From NCBI RefSeq assembly GCF_013267355.1, contig NZ_CP053985.1, forward strand, positions 1,178,001 to 1,242,000: a stretch of DNA of 64,000 nt, in the 5' to 3' direction. Position numbers and translations under genes: made by a program. Shown here piece by piece: positions 9,064 to 19,328 of this stretch. How positions within the stretch are numbered: the first letter of the stretch is position 1; each line of letters begins with the position of its first letter. Source of the DNA: Achromobacter pestifer. GTDB lineage: Bacteria > Pseudomonadota > Gammaproteobacteria > Burkholderiales > Burkholderiaceae_B. Below the pieces are notes generated by a model that was not told where the DNA came from, ran no database searches, and saw only the letters and a program-made list of their open reading frames with translations.

Positions 9064-10323
9064 ATGAGCACGAGCTTTCCCTATCGCCCTGCCGCCCTGC
9101 GGCACCTCTTCGCCGCCGCCGGCGCCAGCCTGCTGGTCCACGGCGCTGCCATGGCCGCCGAACCGGTCAAGATCGGCTATCTGATCCCGCTATCGGGCAG
9201 CGCCACCGCCTCCATCGGCAAGGACATGTCGCGCGCCACGCACCTGGCCGTCAAGCACATCAACGACGCGGGCGGCATTAAGGCGCTGGGCGGCGCGCAA
9301 TTGCAGCTGATCGAAGTGGACACCCGCGGCGACGCCAAGGTCGCCATGACCGAGGTCGAACGCCTGATCACCCGCGAGAAGACGCCGGTGCTGCTGGGCG
9401 CGTTCCAGAGCGGCGTAACCTTCCCCGCCACCGCCGTCGCGGAAAAGAACCGCGTGCCATGGGTGGTGGACCTGGCCGCCAAGGCCGACATCACCGAGCG
9501 CGGCTTCAAGTACGTGTTTCGTCCCACGCAGATCCCGGCTTCGGGCAATGCCGAGAGCATGGCCGAATTCATTCAATACGCGGGCAAGACCACCGGCAAA
9601 CCTGCCAAGACCGTCGCCATGGTCTACGAAAACACCGATTGGGGCCAGGATATGGCCAACACGCTGCGCGCCAAGTTCAAGGCAGCGGGCATAGACCTGG
9701 TGCTGGACGAAGGCTACCCGCCCAATTCGCCGGACCTGCGCCCGCTGGTGCTCAAGATCAAGGGCAAGAAGCCCGACGTCGTCACCGTGACCTCCTACGG
9801 CGCCGACGCGGTGCAGCTGCATAAGCTGCTGGCGCAGATGCGGGTCGGCTCGACCTATGTCGGCAGCGCGGCCGGCCAGATCGACAGCACCTTCATACCG
9901 CTGGTCGGCAAGGACATCGCCGGCAATGTCTACACCACCAATGGCTGGGCCGGCTATGAGTCGTCCATCACCACGCCGTTCGCCAAGAAGTTCTGGGACG
10001 ATTTCGTCGCAGCCTACAAGGTCGATCCCAACGAACTGTCGGTCAGCGCCTACGCCGCGGTCTGGGTCATCAAGGACGCGTTGGAGCGCGCTGGAAAAGC
10101 CGATCCCGAAGCCATCCGCGACGCCCTGGCCCAGACCAAGCTGCAAGGCACCGACCTGAACAAGCTGGTGGGCTATGACATCGTGATCGACGCCAAGGGC
10201 CAGAACCCCGAGAAGCGCTACGTCATGCAGCAGATCACGCCCGACGGCCAGTACCGCACCGTGTGGCCGGAGAACCTGGCTTCCAAGTCCTACAAGATGG
10301 TCTGGCCCGCCGCCCAGCCCTGA
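9064..10323 (+). CDS. Liv-type ABC transporter periplasmic binding protein
   Basis: 419 residues from ATG 9064; an upstream frame extension from 8986 lacks support and would spoil the signal peptide, which ends near AAMAAE (about residue 34). The mature protein is a type I periplasmic binding protein (peripla_BP_6): KIGYLIPLSGSATASIG opening, GGIKALGG loop, and the VLLGAFQSG strand. Branched-chain amino acid family members bind many aromatic acids, amides and amino acids. As the first component of a complete importer in a catabolic operon, it probably captures the pathway's substrate. Confidence 0.9.
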   Translation: MSTSFPYRPAALRHLFAAAGASLLVHGAAMAAEPVKIGYLIPLSGSATASIGKDMSRATHLAVKHINDAGGIKALGGAQLQLIEVDTRGDAKVAMTEVERLITREKTPVLLGAFQSGVTFPATAVAEKNRVPWVVDLAAKADITERGFKYVFRPTQIPASGNAESMAEFIQYAGKTTGKPAKTVAMVYENTDWGQDMANTLRAKFKAAGIDLVLDEGYPPNSPDLRPLVLKIKGKKPDVVTVTSYGADAVQLHKLLAQMRVGSTYVGSAAGQIDSTFIPLVGKDIAGNVYTTNGWAGYESSITTPFAKKFWDDFVAAYKVDPNELSVSAYAAVWVIKDALERAGKADPEAIRDALAQTKLQGTDLNKLVGYDIVIDAKGQNPEKRYVMQQITPDGQYRTVWPENLASKSYKMVWPAAQP

Positions 10324-10330
10324 CCGACCC

Positions 10331-10369
10331 GGCGCCGCCGCGCCACGCCCGCAGCGTGGCGGCGGCGCC
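10331..10369 (+). other. Strong GC hairpin between binding-protein and permease genes
   Basis: GGCGCCGCCGC-GCCACGC pairs with GCGTGGC-GGCGGCGCC across a short loop, with a two-base bulge. It starts eight bases after the binding-protein stop and has no following T-run. Hairpins in this position often protect the upstream mRNA 3' end, which would give more binding protein than permease (known for sugar transporters; inference here). Confidence 0.55.
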
Positions 10370-10392
10370 CCGTTACCGCTAGGAGCTTTCCC

Positions 10393-11274
10393 TTGACCAC
10401 TACCCTACTCCAGGCGTTGCTGGGCGGTATCGCCAGCGGCGCCGTCTACGGCCTGATCGCGCTCGGCCTGAGCCTGCAGTTCGGCGTCATGAAGATCATC
10501 AATTTCGCCCACGGCGCCTTCCTGATGATGTCCATGTACGTCTGCTTTGCGCTCACCAGCCACTTCGGCCTGCACCCGCTGGCCGCCATGCCGCTGACGG
10601 CGGCGGCGCTGTTCGTGGTCGGCTACGCCTGCCAACGCTGGCTGATCGATGGCATCTACCGCAAGGAAACCTCGCGCGAGCCTATCGGTGTGCTGATCTT
10701 CACCACCGGCCTGTGGATCTTCCTTGACAATGCCTTCCTGGCGCTGGCCGGCCCCGACAGCCGCACCATCGATGCGCCCTGGGCCAACGAGGTCTGGATG
10801 CCGGGCGACCTAATCTTCACCTATCCGCAGATCGCCGGCCTGTTCTTCGCCTGCCTGATCACGGCGGCTCTGGTGCTGTTCCTGCGCCACACGCGCATCG
10901 GCCGCGCCATCCGCGCCACCGGCCAGGACCGCGAAGCCGCCAGCGTGCTGGGCATCGACAGCACCCGCGTCTATCGGCTGTCGTTCGCCATCGGTCTCCT
11001 GGTGCTGGGCGCGGCCGGCGCGCTGCTATTGCCGCTCTATCCGGTCAACCCCTTTGTCGGCGACATCTTCGGCCTGCGCGCCTTCGTCATCGTCGTGCTG
11101 GGCGGCATAGGCTCGGTGGCGGGCGCATTCTGGGGCGGCATCCTGGTCGGCGTGCTCGAATCGGTCGGCAGCCAGCTGATTCCCATCACCTATGCCGAGG
11201 CGCTCATCTTCCTGCTGTTTCTCGCCACCATGTATTTCCGGCCCAGCGGGCTGTTCGGCGTGGAGAACGAATAA
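10393..11274 (+). CDS. livH: Liv-type ABC transporter permease (LivH family)
   Basis: 293 residues, about eight membrane segments. It opens with the conserved LLGGIASGAVYGLIALGLSL and has the LivH cytoplasmic signature region RAIRATGQDREAASVLGID. Start is TTG 10393, set by AGGAG at 10381-10385. Its stop shares a base with the next ATG (TAATG). Symbol by family only: the substrate is probably not a branched-chain amino acid given the catabolic neighbours. Confidence 0.9.
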   Translation: MTTTLLQALLGGIASGAVYGLIALGLSLQFGVMKIINFAHGAFLMMSMYVCFALTSHFGLHPLAAMPLTAAALFVVGYACQRWLIDGIYRKETSREPIGVLIFTTGLWIFLDNAFLALAGPDSRTIDAPWANEVWMPGDLIFTYPQIAGLFFACLITAALVLFLRHTRIGRAIRATGQDREAASVLGIDSTRVYRLSFAIGLLVLGAAGALLLPLYPVNPFVGDIFGLRAFVIVVLGGIGSVAGAFWGGILVGVLESVGSQLIPITYAEALIFLLFLATMYFRPSGLFGVENE

Positions 11275-12283
11275 TGGCCAAGAAAAAAATGACTGCGGCC
11301 GCCGGCATCGCCGCGCTGGGCGTGCTGGCGCTGCTACCGCTGGCCAGCGGCAACCAGTACCTGCTGTCCGTTGGCGCCATGACGCTGCTGTACGCCTATC
11401 TGGCGCTGTCATGGAACATCCTGGGCGGCATCGCCGGCCAGCTCTCGCTGGGCCATGCCGCCTACTTCGGGCTGGGCGCCTATACCTCCACCTGGCTGTT
11501 CGTGAACCTGGGCCTCAGCCCCTGGCTGGGCATGTGGGCCGGCGCCGTCGTGGCGATGGGCGCCGCCCTGATCGTGGGCCTGTCCTGCCTGCAACTGCGC
11601 GGGGCTTACTTCGCGCTGGCCACGATCGCCTCATGCATGGTGCTCAAGACCCTGGTGGAAAACGCCGACACCCTGCTGGGCGGGCCGCGCGGCATGGAGG
11701 TCACGCTGCTGCGCGACGCGCCGTTGTACTTCCAGCACACCGGCAAGGCCTTCTATTATCTCGTTGCGCTGGCGTTCACCATCGCCGCGCTGCTGGTCAA
11801 CCGCCACGTGCTGCGCAGCCGCTTCGGCTACTGCCTGACAGCCGTGCGCAACGACCAGGACGCGGCGATGGCGCTGGGCGTGCCGGTACGGCGCTACAAG
11901 CTGACGGCCGCCATGCTGAGCGCGGCCATGACCGCGCTGGGCGGCACCTTCTATGCCCAGTTCGTGCTCTACATCAGCCCGGACAAGGTTTTCGGCGCCA
12001 ACCTCAGCGTCATCATCGCCGTGGTCTGCATCATCGGCGGACGCGGCACGCTGTGGGGTCCGGTGCTGGGCGCGTTGCTGCTGCTGCCGGGCGAGGAGCT
12101 GGCGCGCTCCCTGACGGGCGGCATGGTGGGCGCCGACATGATGTTGTATGGACTCTTGCTGATGATCATCATCCGCTGGGAGCCGCGCGGATTGATGGCG
12201 ATCGTGGCGCGCCGCGCGAACGCGTCTGCGCGCGCAGCCGGTGCGCCAGCCAAGAGCGCCGGCCCCGCCCTGGGAGGCACGCG

Positions 12284-12287
<4 letters not shown>
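11274..12287 (+). CDS. livM: Liv-type ABC transporter permease (LivM family)
   Basis: 337 residues with about nine hydrophobic segments. Family signatures: LSWNILGGIAGQLSLGHAAY near residues 45-65 and the coupling loop CLTAVRNDQDAAMALGVPV. The C-terminus ends in an alanine-rich cytoplasmic tail. Its start overlaps the LivH stop by one base and its end overlaps the ATPase start by four bases, the usual tight coupling in this operon type. Confidence 0.9.
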
Positions 12288-12999
<712 letters not shown>

Positions 13000-13000
<1 letters not shown>

Positions 13001-13704
13001 TGCTGGAAATCCGTCAACTGGACGCCGGCTACGGCGATGTGCAGGTGCTGCGCGGCGTGGACATGCATGTGGGCGAAGGCGAGATCGTCAGCCTGGTCGG
13101 CGCCAACGGCGCGGGCAAGAGCACGCTGATCCGCACCGTCATGGGTTCCCTGCCCGCGCTGGCAGGCGAAGTCCGCTTCCTGGGCGAGCGCATCAGCGGC
13201 CTGCCCGCGCACTTGGTGGCGCGCCTGGGCATGGCCCAGGTCATGGAAGGCCGCCGCCTGTTCGGCCACATGGACGTCGAGGACAACCTGCTGGTCGGCG
13301 CCGACGTGCTGCGCGACAAGCGCCGCAGCCGCGACAACCTGGACTGGGTCTACCAGCTGTTCCCGCGCCTGCGGGAACGGCGCCGTCAGCTGGCGCGCTC
13401 CTTCAGCGGCGGCGAGCAGCAGATGCTGGCCATCGGTCGCGCGCTGATGACCTCGCCCAAGCTCCTGCTGCTGGACGAGCCGTCCATCGGACTGGCGCCC
13501 ATCATGGTCAAGGACATCTTCGACAAGCTGCCGCTCATCAACGCGCGCGGCATCACCATCCTGCTGGTGGAGCAGGACGTGCACCGTTCACTCAGCATGG
13601 CCGCGCGCGGATATGTGCTGGAGCACGGCGAGATCGTCATGTCCGGGCCGGGCGCCGAACTCCTGGCCGATGAAGGGCTGCGCCGGGCCTATCTGGGGGT
13701 TTGA
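13000..13704 (+). CDS. livF: Liv-type ABC transporter ATPase 2 (LivF family)
   Basis: 234 residues. Walker A GANGAGKST (34-42), LivF-type VMEGRRLF, signature FSGGEQQ (135-141), Walker B LLLLDE (155-160), and VEQD in place of the usual switch-His segment, as is normal for LivF. Start ATG 13000 shares one base with the LivG stop. It is the last gene of the operon that begins at 4444; a convergent gene ends 22 bases later with no clear terminator between them. Confidence 0.9.
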
Positions 13705-13726
13705 CGCAAGAACGGCACCCCGCGGG

Positions 13727-14782
13727 TCAGGCCAGATACGACGCAACCTCGTCACGCGTGAGATAGCGCGCAAACGTCATCGAGGGCTCCTGCGCCTCGT
13801 GCATGGCGCCGTTGAAACCAGACCAGTTGCGCTTCATGCCCTCTACGGTTTCCAGCGCGATCAGCACCCGCTTGCCATGGCGGGACACGTTGTGCCGCAA
13901 CGCCGCCTCGCCCCAGGCGTAGCGCACGGCGTCGACCAGTTCGCCGCCGGCGTAGGCATCGGCCTGCAACCATTGAAAATCCGCGGTATCGCTGTCCTGG
14001 TCCGGCTCGCGCGCCGCGATCTCGCGCTTCACGCCCAGCGTCTCGGCGTGATCGCCGATGATGATCTGCAGCAGCGTGAAAGCATGAAAATTGTTGTTGA
14101 CGGCATGCGCCCGCGCCACAAAACCCGTCATGCTGGCGGGCAGCACCACCACCAGCTCGTCCTCGTAGCCTAGCTGCGAGGCCAGCCACAGATAATGCAG
14201 ATGCTCGAACGGCAGGCTGTCGTTGCTGGTGGCCATGGAATGCAGCAGCGTCATCAACTCCGCGTCGGATATCAAGGCGGCATGATTGCCGCGGTCGCGC
14301 AGGACCATGGTCATCATCGGCAGCACCAGCAGGTCGGCCGCCTGATGCAAGGCTTCCACCTCCCAGCGCCGATCTTCGGGCACATCGGCCATCCGTGACC
14401 CGGCATCCAGCCAGGCCTGGCGGTCGGCCTCCTCCACCTCATCGTCGTCATCTTCGACCTCCTGCGCGCAGTACGGGCTCAGGGTTTGCAGCCAATGCCG
14501 CAGCAAGCCTTGCAGGACAGAAAAGAGTATGGCCGGATCGGCGCCGTCTTCCACCAGCGAACCGCACATCAAGGCCACGGCGGCGGCGCGGCCAGGGTGC
14601 AGCGACGGCAGTAGATCGGCGCAGATCCGCAGGCTGGCATCGGCCTGTCCCGGCTCGCGGGCCCGGGCGAGAAAAGCGCTGACCTCGGGGCGCTGGAAAA
14701 ACGGCTCCAGCGGGTCCAGATCGCCGGCAGTGGTGACCGGAGTGCGAAGCGCGGCGGCGAGTGTCATGTCGGAAACGGGCAT
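13727..14782 (-). CDS. Conserved hypothetical acidic protein
   Basis: 351 residues from ATG 14782 (or 346 from ATG 14767; neither has a good ribosome binding site). No domain recognised. It is cytoplasmic, mostly helical, with a very acidic run (EVEDDDDEVEEAD) near the middle and a well-ordered C-terminal half rich in aromatic residues. The larger frame reaching 15208 runs into the heme oxygenase gene and is not credible. Function unknown; it sits downstream of the heme oxygenase gene on the same strand, about 170 bases away. Confidence 0.7.
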   Translation of the reverse strand: MPVSDMTLAAALRTPVTTAGDLDPLEPFFQRPEVSAFLARAREPGQADASLRICADLLPSLHPGRAAAVALMCGSLVEDGADPAILFSVLQGLLRHWLQTLSPYCAQEVEDDDDEVEEADRQAWLDAGSRMADVPEDRRWEVEALHQAADLLVLPMMTMVLRDRGNHAALISDAELMTLLHSMATSNDSLPFEHLHYLWLASQLGYEDELVVVLPASMTGFVARAHAVNNNFHAFTLLQIIIGDHAETLGVKREIAAREPDQDSDTADFQWLQADAYAGGELVDAVRYAWGEAALRHNVSRHGKRVLIALETVEGMKRNWSGFNGAMHEAQEPSMTFARYLTRDEVASYLA

Positions 14783-14949
14783 GGAGATGGGCGTGCATGA
14801 AAGGGGCGGCGACCGCCGCCAGGCAAGCCCGGAGTTTACTGAAGCGGCGCCGGACGCGACAGCACCCAGCCCGCGCACGCCAGCATGCCCAGCCCTACCC
14901 CAGCGCCGCCCACCAGGCGGGATGCGCACTCCAGGCGCCCGACAATGGT

Positions 14950-15537
14950 TCAAGCAAGCTCCTGCTCGACGTAGCCGCGCACCGTCCCGAATGCGGCCTG
15001 GGCGCCTGTCACAACGAGCTGTTCCTCTTCGGCTGTCAGCGGTACCGCGTCCAGCGCCGCCGCGAACCCGCGCCAATGCCGCGCCACACCCTCCGCATGT
15101 CCGTTCAGATGCCGCGCGCCGAAATCCCGGTCCAGGCCTAGCCGGCTGCCGGCCAGTTTGTAGAGAACGGCCGCGCCCAACGTCGAGCCTTCGGACACGT
15201 ACAGCCATCCAAGCGCATGCGGCAGAGAGGTTTCGGCATCAATGGCCGATGCTGCGCTCGGCAGGGCGTCACCGAGGTCCGCCAGATCCTGCGCGACCAG
15301 ATCCAGGCGGCGCCGCTCGCTCAGGTCCGGCAACAGCGCCGCAAGGTCGACCCGCGCATAAAGCGCGTCGACATCGCGCATGAACCGGTACTGCACGCGC
15401 AGAAAGCCTGCATACCGCTCGCGGCTGTCGAATATGCCGGCGTCCATGATGCGGCGGTCCAGCGTATCGTGCGTGGACGTGGTGAGCGTCTTCAGGCGCT
15501 TGGCCCGGTCGGCGAGAGTGTGGGATGCTTGGGTCAT
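14950..15537 (-). CDS. Heme oxygenase, HemO/PigA/BhuO type
   Basis: 195 residues, close to the usual size. Opens heme to release iron. The likely proximal heme ligand is H23 (STHDTLD), and the distal helix carries YVSEGSTLGAAVLYK (113-127), whose glycines allow heme binding. Fold family as Pseudomonas PigA and Bordetella BhuO; regiospecificity cannot be read. The start follows GAGG and lies 15 bases after the stop of the TonB receptor gene, so the two form an operon: heme import, then iron release. Confidence 0.88.
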   Translation of the reverse strand: MTQASHTLADRAKRLKTLTTSTHDTLDRRIMDAGIFDSRERYAGFLRVQYRFMRDVDALYARVDLAALLPDLSERRRLDLVAQDLADLGDALPSAASAIDAETSLPHALGWLYVSEGSTLGAAVLYKLAGSRLGLDRDFGARHLNGHAEGVARHWRGFAAALDAVPLTAEEEQLVVTGAQAAFGTVRGYVEQELA

Positions 15538-15552
15538 GGCGGTTGCCTCGGG

Positions 15553-18486
15553 TTAGAACCTGGTCTGCAGCCCCACCCGCAGCGTGCGGCCGGGCGCGGG
15601 CATGAAGCTCTGGGCCAGGGGGTCCAGGTAGTAGCGGTCGGTCAAGTTCTGCAGCGAGACATTCACGACGGTGTGCTCGCGCAGCTTGTAGTTCAGGAAC
15701 AGGTCGAACAGCGTGACCTGGTGATAGACCAGCTGCGGCGTGGTCGCGCCGGTCTGCCACGGCTGGTCGGCCTTGGCCGTGGGACCTGACGTGTAGGTCA
15801 TGCGGCCGCCCACGGTCAGCGTGTCGTTGAAGAAACGCAGGCCTGTCGTCAGGTTCACCGCCAGCCTCGGCGGATTCTGCGTGTTCGTGTACGACCCCAT
15901 GAAGCTGCCAGGCGTGCAATTCGGCGTGTTTCCGGTTTCCTGGTATTCATCCGCGCCGGCCCGCAAGCGCGCCGCGAACGCCGCATCGCAGGTCTCGGTC
16001 TTCAGGTAGTAGGTCGCCGACAGATCCGCGAACACACGCCCCGCGTCGTAGTGGGATTGCAGCTCCAGGCCGCTGGTCTTGTAGCTGTCGGCATTGCTGA
16101 ACCGCATCAGGCCGTTCATGCCCGGTGTGGGGTCGTAATAACGGGTGATGTAGTTCTTGATGTTGTTGTTGAAGTACGCCACTTTGACGGCTGCCGAATC
16201 GCCATCCTTCAGCACATTGCCACGCAACGTGCTGGCGCCGATCTCCCAGCTGTTCGAACGTTCGGGCTTCAGGCCCTTGCCGGGATCGGTCTGCAGGACG
16301 CCACGGCTCGTCTCGAACAACGACGGCAAGCGCAGGCCTTGCGTGTAGGAGGCATAGACGAAAGTATCGGGCACGAGTTCGAAGTTCAAGCCCGCCGACG
16401 GCGCAAAACCGCCGCCGCTGCTACGCTGTTTTCCGGAGTAGTCGTAGCCGGTGACCACCCTCAATGTCCGCGCAGGGTAGACCCGGGTACTGGTCGCGCC
16501 GAAATCGTTGAATGGCACCCCCTCATAGGGATTGTTGGTGTTGTCAAACACGATGCCGTTGTTCAGCCGTGGATCCGTGGCGTCGGTGTACTGCCCGTTC
16601 TGGTCCGGGAACCACATCATGTTGCCCCAGCCTCCCGGCTTGGACGCCGTCACGTAGCGCAGCTCGCGTTCCTCGCGCCGCGCGGTGGCGTAGATGCCGT
16701 TGTCCTTGTTGGTGTAGTGGCTGTAGCGGCCGCCGCCCCACAGGGTCAGCTTGTCGGTCGGCTTGTAGTCCAGCTGCCCGCTGAAGCTGAACTCTTGCCT
16801 GGAAGCATCGCGCAGCATGCGGTTGGCGTTGATGTCGTGCTGCGTGGTGACCACGCCCTTCCGCGGACGGATGTCCTCGATCTGGAACGATCCGCCCAGA
16901 TCCAGCTTGAAAGCGCCAGCGCCGGTCTGAAACCACGAGGTGTTGCTCAGGTCTCCGCCTATGCGGCGGTCGGCCTGCCGGGTCCAGTTGCGGTCTGATC
17001 GGTACGCCTGCGAAGCAGGCGCAAGCACCGAAGTCAGCAGGCTGGTCTTGGCATCCGTCAACCACAGATTCGCCGTCAGATCCACCAGCGGATTGCCCGC
17101 AGGCTGGTAGTTGTAGCGCGCCGTGTAGGTGTCGATCTTGGTCTCGCTCAAGGGGTACTGGTAGATGCCAGCGGTCCCCATGCGAAAAATGTCCGACGGC
17201 ATGATCTCGCCCATGCGCCCGTCGAAGCTGCGGTAGCCCAAGTCAAGCGTATGGCCGTCCGCCGGGCGTATCGTCGCCTTCAGCAGGATCGACTCGGTGT
17301 TGGCGGAGGAATTCAACACCTCCTCTCCCGCGTTGTACACGGTGGCGACGCTTCCCTGCTCCTTGCCGTACTTGTTGTAGATGCGATAGCGATCCTGCCC
17401 CTTCTTGCCGCTGAAGTAATTGCCCTGAGTGCGGCGCGCATAGGCGGCAACAAGGTCCAATTTTTCATTCGTGTATCCCAGCGCAATGCTGCCGGACTGC
17501 GCTTGGGAACCGAACAGGCTGCCGCGGCTATCGTGCGGCAAGGATGCCAGACTGCCCTTGCGGTCATTGGGATCGCGATCGGCGGGCGCCACGCCGTTGT
17601 TCCACACGTCACCCGTCAAGCGCACGCCGAAGGCGTTGCCGTCCACCAGGATGTCCTGGATCCCGATGGTCTGCATCTCCACCGAACCGCCAATGGCGCC
17701 CGACTTGACCGACGGCCCCTTGTGGATCGTCACGCTGCTGATCAGGTCGGCGTCGATGTAGCTGCGTTGCTGCGTGCCCGCATAGCCCCGGTACACGTCC
17801 AATGCCTGTTCCGAGCCGTCCACCCTCACCGACACCCGGCTTTGCCCCTGGATGCCCCGGATGTTCACGTCCAGCCCGCCGCCGTTGCGGCTATCGCCCA
17901 CCTGCACGCCGGGCACTCCCCTCAACAGGTCGCCCGCCGAAACACGGCCAAAGCGGTCGATGTCCTCGCTCGACAAGTACACGGACGAGCGGGGTGCGAC
18001 GTAGACCTCTTTTTCCGGCGGCGTTTCGGCCGTGACCAGCACCGACGGCAAAGCGAACGCCCCAGCAGCCCCCTGCGCCGGCGCCAGCGCAAAGCTGCCG
18101 TCCTGACGCGGCACCAGCTGCAGCTGCGTATCCGCCAGCAACAATTGCAAGGCGCCTCGCACGGTGTAGCGTCCCACCAGCGCCGGAGCCGCCAATCCGC
18201 GGGTCAAGGCCGGATCGAACGACAGCAGCAGCCCCGACTGGCTGGCGAAACTGCCCAGCGCCGCGCCCAATGGCCCGGCGGCAATGTCGTAATTGCGCGG
18301 TGCGGGATCGTCCAGCGTTCTGGAAGCCGCTGCCGGCGCTGCGGGGACGGCTGCCGGCGCCGGCAGCGCGGAGGCCGCCACGGTGGATGCAGGCAGGCCG
18401 ATCAAGGCGCAACGCAGCGCGAACGCAACCGGGCGCAAGCGCCATGAGGATTGCGGGCCAAGGGAAAGACGGCGGACTCGGAGCAT
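15553..18486 (-). CDS. TonB-dependent heme/hemoglobin receptor with N-terminal STN signalling domain
   Basis: 977 residues from ATG 18486, which has AGGA five bases upstream and a proper signal peptide (to about residue 40). An ATG/GTG-less upstream extension to 18711 is rejected. Domains: STN/secretin signalling domain (about 65-115), TonB-plug (about 160-275) and a 22-strand barrel ending in the outer-membrane phenylalanine (GLQTRF). A heme-receptor FRAP/NPNL-like segment is seen as GLRLPSLFE followed by GLKPERSNSWEIG. Next to a heme oxygenase gene and facing sigma/anti-sigma genes of HurI/HurR type, it is probably a BhuR-like surface-signalling heme receptor. Hemoglobin versus free heme is not resolvable. 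Confidence 0.87.
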   Translation of the reverse strand: MLRVRRLSLGPQSSWRLRPVAFALRCALIGLPASTVAASALPAPAAVPAAPAAASRTLDDPAPRNYDIAAGPLGAALGSFASQSGLLLSFDPALTRGLAAPALVGRYTVRGALQLLLADTQLQLVPRQDGSFALAPAQGAAGAFALPSVLVTAETPPEKEVYVAPRSSVYLSSEDIDRFGRVSAGDLLRGVPGVQVGDSRNGGGLDVNIRGIQGQSRVSVRVDGSEQALDVYRGYAGTQQRSYIDADLISSVTIHKGPSVKSGAIGGSVEMQTIGIQDILVDGNAFGVRLTGDVWNNGVAPADRDPNDRKGSLASLPHDSRGSLFGSQAQSGSIALGYTNEKLDLVAAYARRTQGNYFSGKKGQDRYRIYNKYGKEQGSVATVYNAGEEVLNSSANTESILLKATIRPADGHTLDLGYRSFDGRMGEIMPSDIFRMGTAGIYQYPLSETKIDTYTARYNYQPAGNPLVDLTANLWLTDAKTSLLTSVLAPASQAYRSDRNWTRQADRRIGGDLSNTSWFQTGAGAFKLDLGGSFQIEDIRPRKGVVTTQHDINANRMLRDASRQEFSFSGQLDYKPTDKLTLWGGGRYSHYTNKDNGIYATARREERELRYVTASKPGGWGNMMWFPDQNGQYTDATDPRLNNGIVFDNTNNPYEGVPFNDFGATSTRVYPARTLRVVTGYDYSGKQRSSGGGFAPSAGLNFELVPDTFVYASYTQGLRLPSLFETSRGVLQTDPGKGLKPERSNSWEIGASTLRGNVLKDGDSAAVKVAYFNNNIKNYITRYYDPTPGMNGLMRFSNADSYKTSGLELQSHYDAGRVFADLSATYYLKTETCDAAFAARLRAGADEYQETGNTPNCTPGSFMGSYTNTQNPPRLAVNLTTGLRFFNDTLTVGGRMTYTSGPTAKADQPWQTGATTPQLVYHQVTLFDLFLNYKLREHTVVNVSLQNLTDRYYLDPLAQSFMPAPGRTLRVGLQTRF

Positions 18487-18487
18487 G

Positions 18488-18564
18488 CTTTTCCTAACTC
18501 GTTGGGTCTGGTTCCCGCGCCGGGCGCGGGTTCTCAGACCCTTTGCCGCACGAGGTCGGAAAAG
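18488..18564 (-). promoter_or_regulatory. Structured mRNA leader burying the ribosome binding site of the heme receptor
   Basis: Read on the minus strand from 18564 to 18488, four nested perfect helices can form: CTTTTCC with GGAAAAG (18558-18564 / 18488-18494), CTCGT with ACGAG (18550-18554 / 18498-18502), GGGTCTG with CAGACCC (18535-18541 / 18504-18510), and CCCGCGC with GCGCGGG (18524-18530 / 18514-18520) around a CCG loop. The outermost 3' strand contains the Shine-Dalgarno bases (AGGAAAAG) two bases from the ATG. This is a layout typical of translation-controlling leaders. No known riboswitch class was recognised; the CTGAGA loop only superficially recalls the TPP element. Confidence 0.65.
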
Positions 18565-18717
18565 GGATATGTTTTTTGCACAATTATTTTTCATGCGCTG
18601 CGGGGCCGGGGCCTTTGCACTGTCAAAACCGTTTTGCTCTGTCGTGACGGAGGAGCTTGGGCTGTTGCATGCTGGCTTCACTTTGCCCCTCCCGATATTG
18701 CGAACCGTCAATTTGTG

Positions 18718-18736
18718 AATGATAATTGTTTTTATT
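18718..18736. promoter_or_regulatory. Candidate Fur box upstream of the heme sigma factor
   Basis: AATGATAATTGTTTTTATT lies 53 bases before the sigma-factor ATG and matches the left half of the Fur consensus (GATAAT) well and the right half partly. Iron-Fur control of hurI-like genes is known in Bordetella. A weaker AT-rich motif near 18578-18596 lies on the receptor side. Confidence 0.55.
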
Positions 18737-18788
18737 TGAAAAGGAACTTGGCGTTTTCCCCGCCAGCCCTTGAATCGTCCGCTCCGCG

Positions 18789-19328
18789 ATGACAGCCCCT
18801 AGTCCCACGTTTCCCACCGCAGAGCGCGACAGCATCGCGGCCCTATACATCGAAAACCACGCCTGGCTGCGCAACTGGCTGGCCTACCGGCTGCATTCAT
18901 GGGGCGCGAGCATGGCGGACGATCTTGCTCACGACACCTTTGTGCGCATCCTGGCCGGCCGCAGCGACACGCGGCGCGCGGCTATCCAGCAGCCGCGCGC
19001 CTACCTCACCACCGTGGCGAAGGGCGTGCTGTTCAGCTGGATGCGCCGTCAGACGCTGGAACGCGCCTGGCTGGACGCGCTGGCCGCCCTGCCCGAGCCG
19101 CGGCACCCCTCGCCCGAACAGCAGACCATCATCCTGGAGACCCTGCACGAGATCGACGCCATGCTCGACACGCTGAAGCCGCGCATCAAACAAGCGTTCC
19201 TGATGGCGACGCTGGACGGCATGAAGCAACAGGAGATCGCGCAAGTCCTGAAGGTGGCCGTGCCCACCGTCAAGAGCTACATCCACAAAGCCTATCTGGC
19301 GTGCCTGAGCCTGATGCCCGATGAGTGA
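18789..19328 (+). CDS. ECF sigma factor, FecI/HurI-like
   Basis: 179 residues. Region 2 motif DDLAHDTFVRIL and YLTTVAKGVLFSWMRRQ; region 4 helix-turn-helix QQEIAQVLKVAVPTVKSYI. No other domain. Its ATG follows a Fur-like box, and its stop overlaps the anti-sigma gene by eight bases. Divergent from the heme receptor, it most likely directs transcription of the receptor/heme-oxygenase operon when the receptor signals that heme is outside (surface signalling). Confidence 0.9.
   Translation: MTAPSPTFPTAERDSIAALYIENHAWLRNWLAYRLHSWGASMADDLAHDTFVRILAGRSDTRRAAIQQPRAYLTTVAKGVLFSWMRRQTLERAWLDALAALPEPRHPSPEQQTIILETLHEIDAMLDTLKPRIKQAFLMATLDGMKQQEIAQVLKVAVPTVKSYIHKAYLACLSLMPDE

Noticed and set aside
18488..18564. 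TPP riboswitch
   Set aside because: A CTGAGA loop next to ACCCG recalls it, but the other conserved TPP pieces are missing, and the stem layout is a simple nested hairpin.
18487..18711. Upstream extension of the heme receptor (75 extra residues)
   Set aside because: ATG 18486 has a ribosome binding site and a normal signal peptide; the extension has neither, and it holds the structured leader.
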